The notes under the pieces were generated by a model that was not told the DNA's origin, did not search any database, and saw only the letters and a list, made by a program, of their open reading frames with translations. Source: Roseicyclus sediminis (GTDB taxonomy: Bacteria > Pseudomonadota > Alphaproteobacteria > Rhodobacterales > Rhodobacteraceae). From it: a stretch of 64,000 nucleotides of DNA. This document shows positions 1 to 9,300 of the stretch, in pieces (position 1 is the first letter of the stretch; the number at the start of each line of letters is the position of its first letter). A program made the position numbers and the translations under genes. Location: positions 124,001 to 188,000 of the forward strand of contig NZ_JAOPHT010000006.1 in NCBI RefSeq assembly GCF_025515305.1. The letters run 5' to 3'.

Positions 1-598
1 TGGCCAGCCGCGCGACCTCGGAGGCCGAGTGGCTCACGTAGAGGATCGGAACCGCCACCTCGTCCCGAAGACGCTCGAAATAGGGGAGGATCTCGGCCTT
101 GCGCGCCTCGTCGAGCGAGGCGAGCGGCTCGTCGGCGAGGATCAGCTTAGGAGCGGAAAGAAGCGCGCGGCCAATGGCGACGCGCGCCTTCTCGCCTCCC
201 GACAGCGCGCCGGGACGCCGGTCGAGGAGCGCGCCGATGCCAAGCAGGTCGACGATCCGGCCCCTGTCTTCGCGCGGGGCGTCCTTCGGCGCGAAACGGG
301 CGCCGTAGGCGAGGTTCTGGGCGACGGTGAGGTGCGGGAACAGCCGCCCCTCCTGGAAGATGTAGCCGAGCCGCCGGCGGTGCGGGGGAAGCCTGACACC
401 CTTCGCGGTGTCGAGGAGAACCCAGTCACCCGCCGCGATGCGCCCCTCGTCGGGCATCAGAAGGCCAGCGACGGCGTTGACGATGGTCGTCTTGCCCGAG
501 CCCGAGCGCCCGAAAAGCACCGTGACCCCGGGCGGGGCCTCGAAGCTCGCATCGAGCGTGAAACCCTCGAACGCATGGCGGACCGAGACCTGCAGCAT
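1..598 (-). CDS. modC: Molybdate ABC transporter ATP-binding protein ModC, C-terminus beyond the window
   Basis: ATPase subunit that powers molybdate import with ModB and ModA. The visible 199 residues contain a Walker A motif GRSGSGKTT (residues 30-38), a Q-loop FQEG (81-84), the ABC signature LSGGE (132-136), Walker B LILADEP (152-158) and the switch His190. The ATG at 598-596 overlaps the modB stop as TGATG, so translation is probably coupled. The C-terminal regulatory (TOBE) part lies outside the window, so it cannot be seen whether it is intact. The identity rests on the ABC motifs together with the position after modA and modB. Confidence 0.93.
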   Translation of the reverse strand, partial: MLQVSVRHAFEGFTLDASFEAPPGVTVLFGRSGSGKTTIVNAVAGLLMPDEGRIAAGDWVLLDTAKGVRLPPHRRRLGYIFQEGRLFPHLTVAQNLAYGARFAPKDAPREDRGRIVDLLGIGALLDRRPGALSGGEKARVAIGRALLSAPKLILADEPLASLDEARKAEILPYFERLRDEVAVPILYVSHSASEVARLA

Positions 599-1293
599 CA
601 GCGCCCCCCGACCCGTTCGGCGACGCGGCGGCCGATGATTTCGGACAGCAGCAGCGCCCCCATCGCCACGACGACCGAGACGATCACGAGTTTCGTGGCC
701 GATGCCTCGCCGCCCGGCACCTGCAGGAAGGCGTAGATCGCCGAGGGGATGGTCCGCGTCTCGCCGGGAATGTTGGAGACGAAGGTGATCGTCGCGCCGA
801 ACTCGCCCATCGCCTTGGCGAAGGCGAGGATCGCGCCCGCCACGATCCCCGGCAGGGCCATCGGCAGGGTCACGGTGAGGAAGACCCAGACTGGCGAGGC
901 GCCAAGCGTCGCGGAGGCCTGTTCGAGCCTGGGGTCGACGGCCTCGATCGACAGCCGGATCGCACGGACCATGAGCGGGAAGGCCATGACCGCCGCCGCC
1001 AGTGCCGCGCCGGTCCAGCGGAAGGCGAAGACGATCCCGAGATCGGCGAGGAAACCGCCCAGCGCCCCGCGCGTCCCGAAAGCCAGCAGCAGGAGATAGC
1101 CCGTCACCACCGGCGGCAGGACCAGCGGCAGGTGGATCAGCCCGTTCAGCACTTGCTTGCCGGGGAAGGTCCAGCGCGCCAGCGCATGTGCCGCGAGGAT
1201 ACCGAACGGCAGGCTGAGCAGCGTCGCCCAGAAGGCCACGCGCAACGACAGGGCCACCGCCTGCCATTCCTCAGGACCAAGCCAGCCGCCCAA
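598..1293 (-). CDS. modB: Molybdate ABC transporter permease ModB
   Basis: Inner-membrane permease of the molybdate importer, 231 residues, usual for the family. The hydrophobic profile gives about five membrane segments, and the cytoplasmic ATPase-contact loop of binding-protein-dependent permeases lies around residues 140-165 ([17 protein letters not shown]). The start is TTG at 1293, preceded by a run of six G residues ending about 4 nt upstream. The gene begins 9 nt after the modA stop. Order and strand match a standard modABC operon. Confidence 0.93.
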   Translation of the reverse strand: MGGWLGPEEWQAVALSLRVAFWATLLSLPFGILAAHALARWTFPGKQVLNGLIHLPLVLPPVVTGYLLLLAFGTRGALGGFLADLGIVFAFRWTGAALAAAVMAFPLMVRAIRLSIEAVDPRLEQASATLGASPVWVFLTVTLPMALPGIVAGAILAFAKAMGEFGATITFVSNIPGETRTIPSAIYAFLQVPGGEASATKLVIVSVVVAMGALLLSEIIGRRVAERVGGR

Positions 1294-1302
1294 ACCGCCC
1301 CC

Positions 1303-2076
1303 CTAGCGCGCCAGCATGGTGAAGCCCTGCCGCTCGAACGCCGCGCGCGCCGCGTCGCTCCGCAGGTAGGTCAGGAAGGCCGCGACGCCCTCGCCGTCTC
1401 GGCCCGCAAGCGCCGCGGCCGGGTAGACGATCGGCGGATGGCTGTCTTCCGGGAAGGTGAAGACCACGCTCACTTCCGCTTCAGCCGCGATGGCGTCGCT
1501 TGCGTAGACGATGCCAAGCGGCGCCTCACCCTGCGCCACAAGGGCGAGCGCGGTGCGGACATTGTCGGTCTCGGCGACATGGGGGGCCACGTCGTCCCAG
1601 AGACCCAGGTGTTCAAGCGCGGCGCGCCCGTAGATCCCCGCCGGCACCGCCTCGACCAGCGCCATGGCGAGGCGGCCGCCATCGAGCAGTCCGACAAGGT
1701 CGAACCCGGGCGCGACGACCACTTCGGGCGCCTCCGGCCCGTAGGCGACGAGGACGAGTCGGTTGCCCAGGAGGTCGGCGCGTGTTCCGGGAGAAAGAAG
1801 ACCCTCCGCCTCCAGCACGTCCATCCAGTCAGGGCTTGCCGAGATGAAGACATCCGCGGGCGCACCCTGCTGGATCTGCCGGGCCAGCGCGGAAGACCCG
1901 GCAAGAGACACGACGAGGTCATGGCCGGTCTCGGCCTCGAACCCGGCCTCGACCTCGGCCAGCGCCGTCGTAAGGCTCGCTGCCGCGAATACGGTGACAC
2001 GTTCCGCCGCAACGGGCGCTGCGAAGGCCGCGAACAGCACCGCCGCGACGCTCAGGATCGATCCGCATCCGTTCAA
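1303..2076 (-). CDS. modA: Molybdate-binding periplasmic protein ModA
   Basis: Periplasmic solute-binding protein of the molybdate importer, 257 residues. A signal peptide covers about residues 1-24 (ends APVAA). It is followed by the family N-terminal strand VTVFAAASLTTAL and the oxyanion-contacting segment with SLAGSSALARQI. The start appears to be TTG at 2076, with GGAG about 9 nt upstream; no ATG is placed to include the signal peptide. It is first in modABC, and a palindromic operator-like site lies just upstream. Confidence 0.92.
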   Translation of the reverse strand: MNGCGSILSVAAVLFAAFAAPVAAERVTVFAAASLTTALAEVEAGFEAETGHDLVVSLAGSSALARQIQQGAPADVFISASPDWMDVLEAEGLLSPGTRADLLGNRLVLVAYGPEAPEVVVAPGFDLVGLLDGGRLAMALVEAVPAGIYGRAALEHLGLWDDVAPHVAETDNVRTALALVAQGEAPLGIVYASDAIAAEAEVSVVFTFPEDSHPPIVYPAAALAGRDGEGVAAFLTYLRSDAARAAFERQGFTMLAR

Positions 2077-2095
2077 GTCGGCAGCTCCGGGGTTT

Positions 2096-2119
2096 CGATA
2101 TATTCACCGGAACATATCG
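2096..2119. promoter_or_regulatory. Molybdate-responsive operator-like inverted repeat upstream of modA
   Basis: CGATATATT, six bases, then AACATATCG: nine-base arms with one mismatch, in the 69-nt gap between the modE-like gene and modA. ModE boxes of other proteobacteria have the same layout, with AT-rich arms beginning CG and a six-base spacer. This is therefore probably where the neighbouring ModE-like protein represses modABC when molybdate is plentiful. The assignment is by shape and place only. Confidence 0.7.
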
Positions 2120-2145
2120 CAAGTCCGGGCGCCGGACGGCAAGCG

Positions 2146-2517
2146 TTATTTTCCATCGGGAATATCGGCCAGCATGGCTCGGAGGCGCGCGGCATGCGCT
2201 CCGCCCGCCGCGCGCGCCGCGGCTTCGAGCGCGCGATACTCCGCCAGCACGGCCTCGCCCGTCGCGGTGACCTGCGCCCCCCCGCCCCGCGCCCCGCCGC
2301 GCGTGCTTTCGACGAGAGGGCCTGCGAACATCGCGTTCAAGGTCTCGACCAGCTGCCAGGCCCGGCGGTAGCTCATGCCCATCTCGCGCCCCGCGGCGGC
2401 GATGGACCCCGTCGCGCGGATGTGCTCCAGCAGATCGGCCTTGCCCGGGCCCATCATGCCCCCGGGACCAAAGACGACGCGGATCCGGAAGTCCGGCATG
2501 TCTGGGTCATCGCTCAT
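2146..2517 (-). CDS. ModE-like molybdate-dependent regulator, DNA-binding domain only
   Basis: About 123 residues, starting at ATG 2517 (MSDDPDMPD). The sequence is the LysR-type winged helix-turn-helix of ModE: a leading strand FRIRVVFG, the helices KADLLEHIRATGSIAAAGREMG and MSYRRAWQLVETL, then a wing rich in Gly (RGGARGGG). The C-terminal molbindin (Mop) domain of full-length E. coli ModE is absent, as in many alphaproteobacterial short forms, so molybdate sensing must be arranged differently or supplied elsewhere. It lies directly upstream of modA on the same strand, with the operator-like palindrome between them. Confidence 0.85.
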   Translation of the reverse strand: MSDDPDMPDFRIRVVFGPGGMMGPGKADLLEHIRATGSIAAAGREMGMSYRRAWQLVETLNAMFAGPLVESTRGGARGGGAQVTATGEAVLAEYRALEAAARAAGGAHAARLRAMLADIPDGK

Positions 2518-2556
2518 GCGCGCAGTCTGGCGTTGCTTAGGCTCCCGCGGCAAGGC

Positions 2557-4308
2557 TCAGCTTCGCACCCAGGCCTCGACACCGCGTCGGCAGAAGTCCG
2601 GATCGGGCCTGAGCCCTGCCTCCGTCAGCGCGGCGCGGCAGCGTTTCATCCCGTCGCGGCCGTAGATGTCGCGGTGAAATTCGACCACCACGACCCGGAA
2701 GATCGAAAGGTCCGCGCCCTCCAGAAGCGGAAGCTCACCGCCCTCGATATCCATGAGAAGGGCCGTGGGACGAAACTCCGCCGCGATGGCCGCGAGGTTC
2801 ACCGTCGGCACCCGTTCGATCCGCATGCCCTCGCCCGGCTGCGTCCCGTCCGGCACGATCATCGAACCCAGATAATCCTCGGCCACCGCGAAACTCATGG
2901 CGGAAGGTGCGTCCTCGCCCGTGACGACGATGCCATGGCGGATCTCGACGCGCCCCTGCAGGCGGTTCCGGGCATAAAGGGCGCGGGCCACCGGGACCAT
3001 GTCCGGGTTCGCCTCGAAGCTCAGCAGCGCCTCGACCCCGCAATTCAGGGCCACGGCACTCCCGACGATGCCCGCGCCCGCGCCCAGTTCCAGAACCCTG
3101 TCTTCGGGGCGGAAATGCGCGAAGGCGCTCAGCACCTCCTGGCGTTCGTAGAACCCGTCCCGGAGCGAGCGGACCTTGCGCTGGTCGAGATGGGAGCCTT
3201 CGGGGATTTCCACGCCCCAGAACCTGGCGAGAGCGGGCGGCTCGGCCAAAGGGGCGTCCCGTTCGGCGGCCACGTATCCAAGTCCGGCCATGTCGGCCGC
3301 GACCTCATCCTGCGTCGGAAGGCCCATGGTTTCGGGGCTGTCGCCCGTTGCCGTCGCGCCGTAGCCGCTCAGCGCCTCGAAGAGGTGCCGGGGATCGAGT
3401 TCGCCATGGCTCTTTGCCGTGGCGCGGTCGAGCGCGGCCGGCCGCCATTCGCGCAGGACCGCGTCGAAGGCCTTGAGATCCACATCGGCCATGGCGCGCA
3501 GCTGAAGCGCCCCGATGGCAGGCGCATCGCCGGCGAAGCGCCGCTGGATCGAGGCCGCGACCTGCCGGGGCCGGGCCACGAGACCGAAGAGATGCACTGC
3601 CGAACCATCATCGAAGAGCAGGCGCTTTGCGCCGCGATAAAGCCGAATCTGTTCGTGGAGCGGCGTCTTTTCGGGCCGCAGGATACGGAACCCCCGGCGC
3701 CGCAGGAACTTCTGCAGCGCCACGTCGCCCAGCACCCGCCCCTTCTTGCGCCGGTCGAGACCCGAACGGGTGACGTAGATCCGCTCGGGCGTATCGCCTT
3801 CCGGTTCGGGCCAGTTCCGGCCCTGCAGGAAGGCACGGAATTCGGGCGTCCCGGCCTCGAGCGTCCCGGTGCCGAACCCCTGTTCCGGAACGATCAGCCG
3901 CGCGACCCGGGTGGGACGTGTCAGGATCCTGCGCGGCAGCCCGGGCGCCAGCATGTCGAGAAGCTCGGTCTGGAAGGCGTATTCGCTCCGCTCCCGGTCG
4001 GCGGGCCCCTTGGGCACGAACAAGGCCGAGGCGAACGCCTCGGGCGGGGCCTCGATCGGCCAGAGGCGGGACAGGCTTTCCACGAGGAAATGACCGAAGT
4101 GCCAGGACATGATCCCGGCGAAGAGATGCGTGCCTTCGATATGATCTTCCGGCTCCAGCGGCTCGGGCGGGGCGAAGAGCGGCGCGTCATCCCGCCAGAT
4201 CGTGCTTTCGGCGACGAAGCGGCCATCGGCATCGAGCACGCCCAGGCCGCCCGACACCTCCGTCGAGGGGACGATCACCGCGTTTTCGACGATTGCCAGT
4301 CCGGCCAT
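2557..4308 (-). CDS. Fused glycosyltransferase-61-like / FkbM-family methyltransferase
   Basis: A 583-residue two-domain protein. The N-terminal part (about residues 20-300) resembles glycosyltransferase family 61 / DUF563: HFGHFLVESLSRLWP near residue 70, IYVTRSGLDRRKKGR, and a C-terminal DDGSAVH near residue 235. The C-terminal part (about 385-575) is an FkbM methyltransferase with the SAM-binding motif VLELGAGAGIVGSA (405-418) and the family motif MDIEGGE (about 515-521). The ATG at 4308 is preferred because the family begins near it; frame upstream of it is low-complexity. It probably modifies a surface or extracellular glycan. It starts no evident operon and ends 39 nt before the modE-like gene. 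The substrate is unknown. Confidence 0.8.
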   Translation of the reverse strand: MAGLAIVENAVIVPSTEVSGGLGVLDADGRFVAESTIWRDDAPLFAPPEPLEPEDHIEGTHLFAGIMSWHFGHFLVESLSRLWPIEAPPEAFASALFVPKGPADRERSEYAFQTELLDMLAPGLPRRILTRPTRVARLIVPEQGFGTGTLEAGTPEFRAFLQGRNWPEPEGDTPERIYVTRSGLDRRKKGRVLGDVALQKFLRRRGFRILRPEKTPLHEQIRLYRGAKRLLFDDGSAVHLFGLVARPRQVAASIQRRFAGDAPAIGALQLRAMADVDLKAFDAVLREWRPAALDRATAKSHGELDPRHLFEALSGYGATATGDSPETMGLPTQDEVAADMAGLGYVAAERDAPLAEPPALARFWGVEIPEGSHLDQRKVRSLRDGFYERQEVLSAFAHFRPEDRVLELGAGAGIVGSAVALNCGVEALLSFEANPDMVPVARALYARNRLQGRVEIRHGIVVTGEDAPSAMSFAVAEDYLGSMIVPDGTQPGEGMRIERVPTVNLAAIAAEFRPTALLMDIEGGELPLLEGADLSIFRVVVVEFHRDIYGRDGMKRCRAALTEAGLRPDPDFCRRGVEAWVRS

Positions 4309-4537
4309 GCCCTGTTGCACTTCTTGTCCGCGTCCGCCGGGTGGTCGCCCGCCGGTCTGCCCGCCCCGGGGACCTCTCTCCCCGTGGCGAAAGTCGCCCG
4401 CTCCTCGCGTCAGCGCAATGGCCGTCTCGGCGAAGCCCGCCAGGGTGTGTGGAAATCGCCCCGCCATGGGGCAAGCCGGGATCGCCGGGTCAAGGACCGC
4501 GCGCCATTGGAACCGCAGGGCAACGGCCCTCTCGGCC

Positions 4538-5131
4538 TCAGGGAAGGTAGGACCTGCCGACGAGGCGGAGATACTCCTCCTCGCTCACCATGATCTCCGT
4601 CTTGTCCGCCTTTCCATCGAGCGCCAGGAAGCAATGCCCGTGCACCGCGCACCACAGCGCGTAGGCCCGTGCGTTGACCTCCGGGTCCTCGGGGGGACGG
4701 CCGATGTGCTCGGCCACGACGCGCAGCACGATGGCGAACTTGCCGCGCCCTTCCTCGGCCAGGGCCTCGTCCTCGTCGTGGTGACCGGCATGGCCGAACA
4801 TCAGTGCGAAGACGCCCGGCTCCGCGCGGGCGAACCCGATATAGGCGCGGCCGAGCGCCACGACCCGCTCGGGGTCGCCGGCCGGATAGGCGTCCGCCGC
4901 CGCCTGCATGGCCGCGCCCATGCGATGCATCGCGGCCAGAATCACGGCGTGCAGGATCTCCTCGCGGTCGCGGAAATGCTTGTAGGGCGCCGCCGTGCTC
5001 ACGCCCGCGAGCCTGCAGGCCTCGGCGATGGTGAAACCGTCGGGCCCCTGCGTCTCGATCAGTTGCCGCACGGCCTCGACGAGCTGTTCCTTCAGCGCGC
5101 CGTGATGATAATTTTTCCGATTTTTCGTCAA
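4538..5131 (-). CDS. TetR/AcrR-family repressor of the adjacent RND pump
   Basis: 197 residues. The N-terminal helix-turn-helix spans about residues 15-58 (FTIAEACRLAGVSTAAPYKHF). The ligand-binding C-terminal region has the conserved WCAVHGH segment near residue 164, of the type called TetR_C with WHG. It opens with NYHHGALKEQLV, common in this subgroup. It is transcribed divergently from the efflux genes at 5239-9524. Two palindromes lie in the shared 107-bp promoter region, so autorepression and repression of the pump are likely. The inducing ligand is unknown. Confidence 0.87.
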   Translation of the reverse strand: MTKNRKNYHHGALKEQLVEAVRQLIETQGPDGFTIAEACRLAGVSTAAPYKHFRDREEILHAVILAAMHRMGAAMQAAADAYPAGDPERVVALGRAYIGFARAEPGVFALMFGHAGHHDEDEALAEEGRGKFAIVLRVVAEHIGRPPEDPEVNARAYALWCAVHGHCFLALDGKADKTEIMVSEEEYLRLVGRSYLP

Positions 5132-5179
5132 ACGGTTATTCGCTCGAAGTTAGCGCCTCTCACTTTTTTCCTTGCCTAA

Positions 5180-5213
5180 GTTAGCGCTGCTAACATATGT
5201 AAGCGCCACTAAC
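5180..5213. promoter_or_regulatory. Paired TetR-type operators in the divergent promoter
   Basis: GTTAGCGCTGCTAAC at 5180-5194 is a perfect 6-3-6 palindrome. GTAAGCGCCACTAAC at 5199-5213 is a degenerate copy 19 bp further on. A matching half-site GTTAGCGCC is at 5150-5158, nearer the tetR start. The spacing puts the two full sites on nearly the same DNA face and just upstream of the adaptor gene's ribosome-binding site. Confidence 0.78.
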
Positions 5214-5238
5214 ATTGCAACCCTCGCGGAGGCGGCAC

Positions 5239-6396
5239 ATGGACATGTCGGACGATACCGGAGCCGGTCGCGCATTGCCACGGATGATGCGGCGTGCAGG
5301 GCGGATTGCGCTGACGCTTGCGGTGATTGGTGCGGCCGTCGGCGCAGGCATATCGGGCTATGGGGTGCTCGCGGCCCGGGCGTCGGAGGCCGACGGCCCG
5401 CCCGCCGCGCCGAGAACGACCGTCGCGCCGGAGATCCTCAGGCTGGAGGACCGCGTGACCCTCACGCGTCGCTTCACCGGCCAGTTCGAGGCGCAACAGG
5501 ACGTTGCCCTCGGCTTCGAGGAGGGCGGCACGATCGCGGAGGTTCTCGTTCGGGAGGGCGAGGCGGTGGCCCATGGCGCCGTTGTCGCCCAGCTGGATAC
5601 CCGCCTGCTCGAGGCCGAGCGGCAAAGGCTCGTCGCCTCCCGGGCCGCGCTCGACGCGCAGGCGGAGCTGGCCCGGCGGACGAATGCGCGGCAGATGACG
5701 CTTCTTTCCGAAGGCCACGTGACGCAGCAGCGCGTGGACGAGACCTCGCTTCAACTCGCCCAGCTCGAGGCATCCCTGGCCGAGACCGACGCCGGGCTCG
5801 CCGCCCTCGAGATCCGCCTGTCCAAGGCCGAGATCCGCGCCCCGTTCGCGGGACGGGTCGGCGCGCGTCTCCTGGATGCGGGCGCCGTCGCCGGACCCGG
5901 CGCGGGGGTCGTGACGCTTCTGGAAAACGGACCGGCACGGTTCCGTGTCGCGCTCGACCCGGACCTTGCAGCGGGTCTCGAGACAGGAACCGAGGTGGAC
6001 ATCGAGACGGCCGGCGGGCGCCTTGCCGCGCGTCTCGCCGAACTCGCCCCCGAACTGGACGCCGCGACACGAAGCCGGGTCGCCTATTTCGACCTTCTGC
6101 CCGGAATGCAGGCGCCGCCCGCGCGCGCCAGCGGCGATGTGATCCTGCGGGAGACACGGGCAGAGCGCGGCGTCTGGGTCCCGCTGCAGGCGCTTCGTCC
6201 GGGTCCCCGCGGCGCCTGGACGCTGCTCGTCGTGGACGAGGAGCGCCGGATCGCCGTGGAAGCCGCCGAGATCCTGCATCTGGCCGGCGACAGGGCGTAT
6301 GTCAGGGGCACCTTCGCCGACGGAACGCACTACCTGCCGGAAGGAACGCACCGCGTCGTTCCCGGCGAGGTCGTCACGCTGGCGGAGGCCGAATGA
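5239..6396 (+). CDS. RND efflux periplasmic adaptor (membrane fusion protein)
   Basis: 385 residues. A single N-terminal membrane anchor (about 22-45) is followed by the first half of a lipoyl domain (AQQDVALGFEEGGTIAEVLV), an alpha-hairpin rich in Ala/Glu/Leu (about 105-165), the second lipoyl half (KAEIRAPFAGRVG) and a beta-barrel region. It links the inner-membrane pump to an outer-membrane channel. ATG 5239 was chosen because GGAGG sits 6 nt upstream; the longer frame starts inside the operator. It overlaps the pump gene by 4 nt (ATGA). No outer-membrane factor gene is nearby, so a TolC-like partner must be encoded elsewhere. Confidence 0.9.
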   Translation: MDMSDDTGAGRALPRMMRRAGRIALTLAVIGAAVGAGISGYGVLAARASEADGPPAAPRTTVAPEILRLEDRVTLTRRFTGQFEAQQDVALGFEEGGTIAEVLVREGEAVAHGAVVAQLDTRLLEAERQRLVASRAALDAQAELARRTNARQMTLLSEGHVTQQRVDETSLQLAQLEASLAETDAGLAALEIRLSKAEIRAPFAGRVGARLLDAGAVAGPGAGVVTLLENGPARFRVALDPDLAAGLETGTEVDIETAGGRLAARLAELAPELDAATRSRVAYFDLLPGMQAPPARASGDVILRETRAERGVWVPLQALRPGPRGAWTLLVVDEERRIAVEAAEILHLAGDRAYVRGTFADGTHYLPEGTHRVVPGEVVTLAEAE

Positions 6397-9300
6397 TGCT
6401 CGGCAACCTGACCTGGCGCGAGCCGCGCATCGTCGCGCTCGCACTCCTCGTGATCGTCGCAGCCGGTCTTTCCGCGCTCATCTCCATCGGGCGGCAGGAA
6501 GATCCGACCATCACCAACATCTTCGCGACCGTCACGACGGCCTATCCCGGCGCAGATCCCGCGCGGGTCGAGGCGCTTGTGACCGTCGAGATCGAGGAGG
6601 CGCTGCGCGAGATCGCCGAGGTGGATGTCATCGCGTCGACTTCGGCCACGGGCATCTCGATCGTTTCGGTAGATCTCGTCGAAACCATCGCCGAAGCGCG
6701 GATCGAGCAGGTCTGGTCCGAGATCCGCGATGCGCTCTCCGATGCGGCGCAGAACTTCCCCGAGGGCGCGCAGGAACCGGAGCTGGGCACCGACGGTGGC
6801 GGGGCCTTCGGGGCGATCGTGGCCCTGACCCCTGCGCGGGACGGCGTTCCGCTGACGCTGGTGGGCCGCTACGGCGAGGCTTTGGGCGATGTGCTGCGCA
6901 ACGTGCCGGGAACGAAACTCGTGGAGCTCTACGGGTTGCCGGAGGAGGAGGTCACCGTCACCCTCGACGCCGCACGCGCGGCGGCGCTCGGGCTGACGGC
7001 GGGTCAGGTATCCCGCGCGATACAGGCCGCCGATGCCAAGCTGCGCGCGGGCGAAGTGTCGGGGGACCGGGACAGCCTGGTGGTCGAGGTCGCCGGCGAA
7101 ATCGACAGCATCGCCCGGCTTTCGTCCATCGTCCTGCGCGAGGGCGAGGACGGCGCCACACTCCGGCTGGGCGACATTGCCTGGATCGAGCGGGGTGCGA
7201 GAAGCCCGGCGGCGGAGGTCGCGTTGCAGGACGGACGCACGGCCGTGCTGGTCGCGGCCAGGCTCGAGGACGGGCTGCAGGTCGACACCTGGGCCGCCTA
7301 TGTCCGCGCCGCACTCGCGGAATTCGAGGCGGCGCTTCCGGCCGGCCTGGACCTCGCGCTGGTCTTCGACCAGTCGACCTACACCGCCGAGCGCTTCGCG
7401 GAAGTCGGCGCCAACATGGCAATCGGCGTGGCCCTCGTGGTCGCGGTGCTCCTCGTCACCCTCGGACTGCGCGCCGCGCTGATCGTGGCCGTCATCCTTC
7501 CGGTGGTCAGCCTCGCCAGCCTTGCCACGATGAATGCCATCGGGCTTCCGATCCACCAGATGAGCGTCACCGGAATGATCGTCGCGCTTGGCCTGCTGGT
7601 CGATGCGGGCATCGTGATGACCGACGAGATCGCGCGCCGCCTGCGGTCCGGCGTGCCGCGCGGCCGCGCCGTCGCCGACAGCGTCTCGCGGCTGACGATG
7701 CCGCTATTCGCCTCCACCGCGACCACGGCGCTCAGCTTCCTGCCGATGATCCTGCTGCCGGGCCCCGCGGGCGATTTCGTGGGCTCCATCGCGCTGGCGG
7801 TCGTCATCATGCTGTCGTGGTCCTTCGTGGTTGCGGTCACCATCACGCCGGCCATTGCGGGATGGCTGCTTCCCGCCGGGACCGGCGGCGCCTCGGGCGG
7901 CCTGCCATCGGGCATTCTCGGGCGCGCCTTCGCGGCGTCTCTCGGCTGGTCGGTGCGCAACCCGGTGCGGTCCATGGCCCTGGCGCTGGTGCTGCCCGTC
8001 CTCGGCTTCGCCAGCCTGCCGCTCCTGACCGCGCAGTTCTTTCCCGGGGTGGAGCGCGACCAGTTCACCATCGAGGTGGACATGGCCCCCGGCACCGCGC
8101 TTGCCCGTACCGAAACCGTGGTCGCAAGGCTCGACGCGGCGCTGGCCGCGATGCCCGAGATCGAAAGCGTCACCTGGGTCATCGGCCGCTCGGCACCGGC
8201 CTTCTACTACAACATCGTGTCGAGCCGCGATGGCGCGCCCGGGTTTGCCCACGGGCTTGTCCGCACCGCGTCGCCGGAGGCCACGGAGGCGATCCTTCCA
8301 TTGCTGCAGCGCACCCTGCCGCAGGTCGCCCCCGACGCGCAGGTGCTCGTGCGCGGCCTCGTGCAGGGCCCCCCGGTCGATGCCCCGGTGGAACTCCGGA
8401 TCGTGGGCCCCGATATCGCCACGCTCCGCGACGAGGGCGCCCGCCTCCGGCAGCTTGTCGCCGGGCAGGACGCGGTGACCCTCTCGCGCGCCTCGATCGC
8501 GGAAGGGGCGCCGAAGCTCGTTCTCGACATCGACGAGGCCGAAGCACGGCGTCTGGGGTTGAGCCTCGCCGATGTCGCGGCGCAGATGGAGGCGGCGCTG
8601 GTGGGCGTCACGGGCGGTTCGCTGATCGAGGGCACCGAGGAACTGCCGATCCGTGTGCGCCTCGGCGAGGACCTGCGCGCCGACCCCGCCGCGATCCGGG
8701 ACATGGGCCTTCTGCCGGGCGACGCCGCGGCGCGCGGCGCGGCGGGCGGCCATCCGGCGGTGCCCTTGTCGGCGGTCGCCGACGTGCGTCTCGAACCGGG
8801 CGAAGGCACGATCACGCGCCACAACGGCGAGCGGGCGAACACGGTGCAAGCGTTCCTCCTGCGCGGCATCCTCCCCGAGGAGGCGCTGTCGGAGATTAGG
8901 GCCACGATGGAGGCCGAAGGCTTCGCCCTGCCGACGGGCTACCGGCTGGAGATCGGCGGCGACAGCGATGCGCGGTCCTCGACGGTGAACAACCTTCTCG
9001 CGCCGCTCGGCCTGATCGTCACCCTGTCCATCGCGGTGGTGGTGATGACCTTCCGCTCCTTCCGGCTGGCGGGCGTCGCCCTGGTCGTCAGCGGTTTGTC
9101 GGCGGGCCTGTCGATCCTCGCGCTGGCGATCTTCCAGTATCCGTTCGGGATCAACGCGATCATCGGCCTGATCGGGTCCATCGGCGTTTCGATCAATGCG
9201 GCCCTCATCATCATGACCGCGCTGCAGGAGAACGCCGAAGCCTCCTCGGGCGAGCCCGAGGCGATGGTCGGCGTCGTCATGGACAGTTCCCGCCACATCC

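Noticed and set aside
1132-4593. A plus-strand open frame of over 1,100 codons antisense to modB, modA and the glycosyltransferase fusion
   Set aside because: It is rich in Arg/His/Gly, has no domain pattern and lies opposite well-supported genes; long antisense frames are expected at this G+C content.
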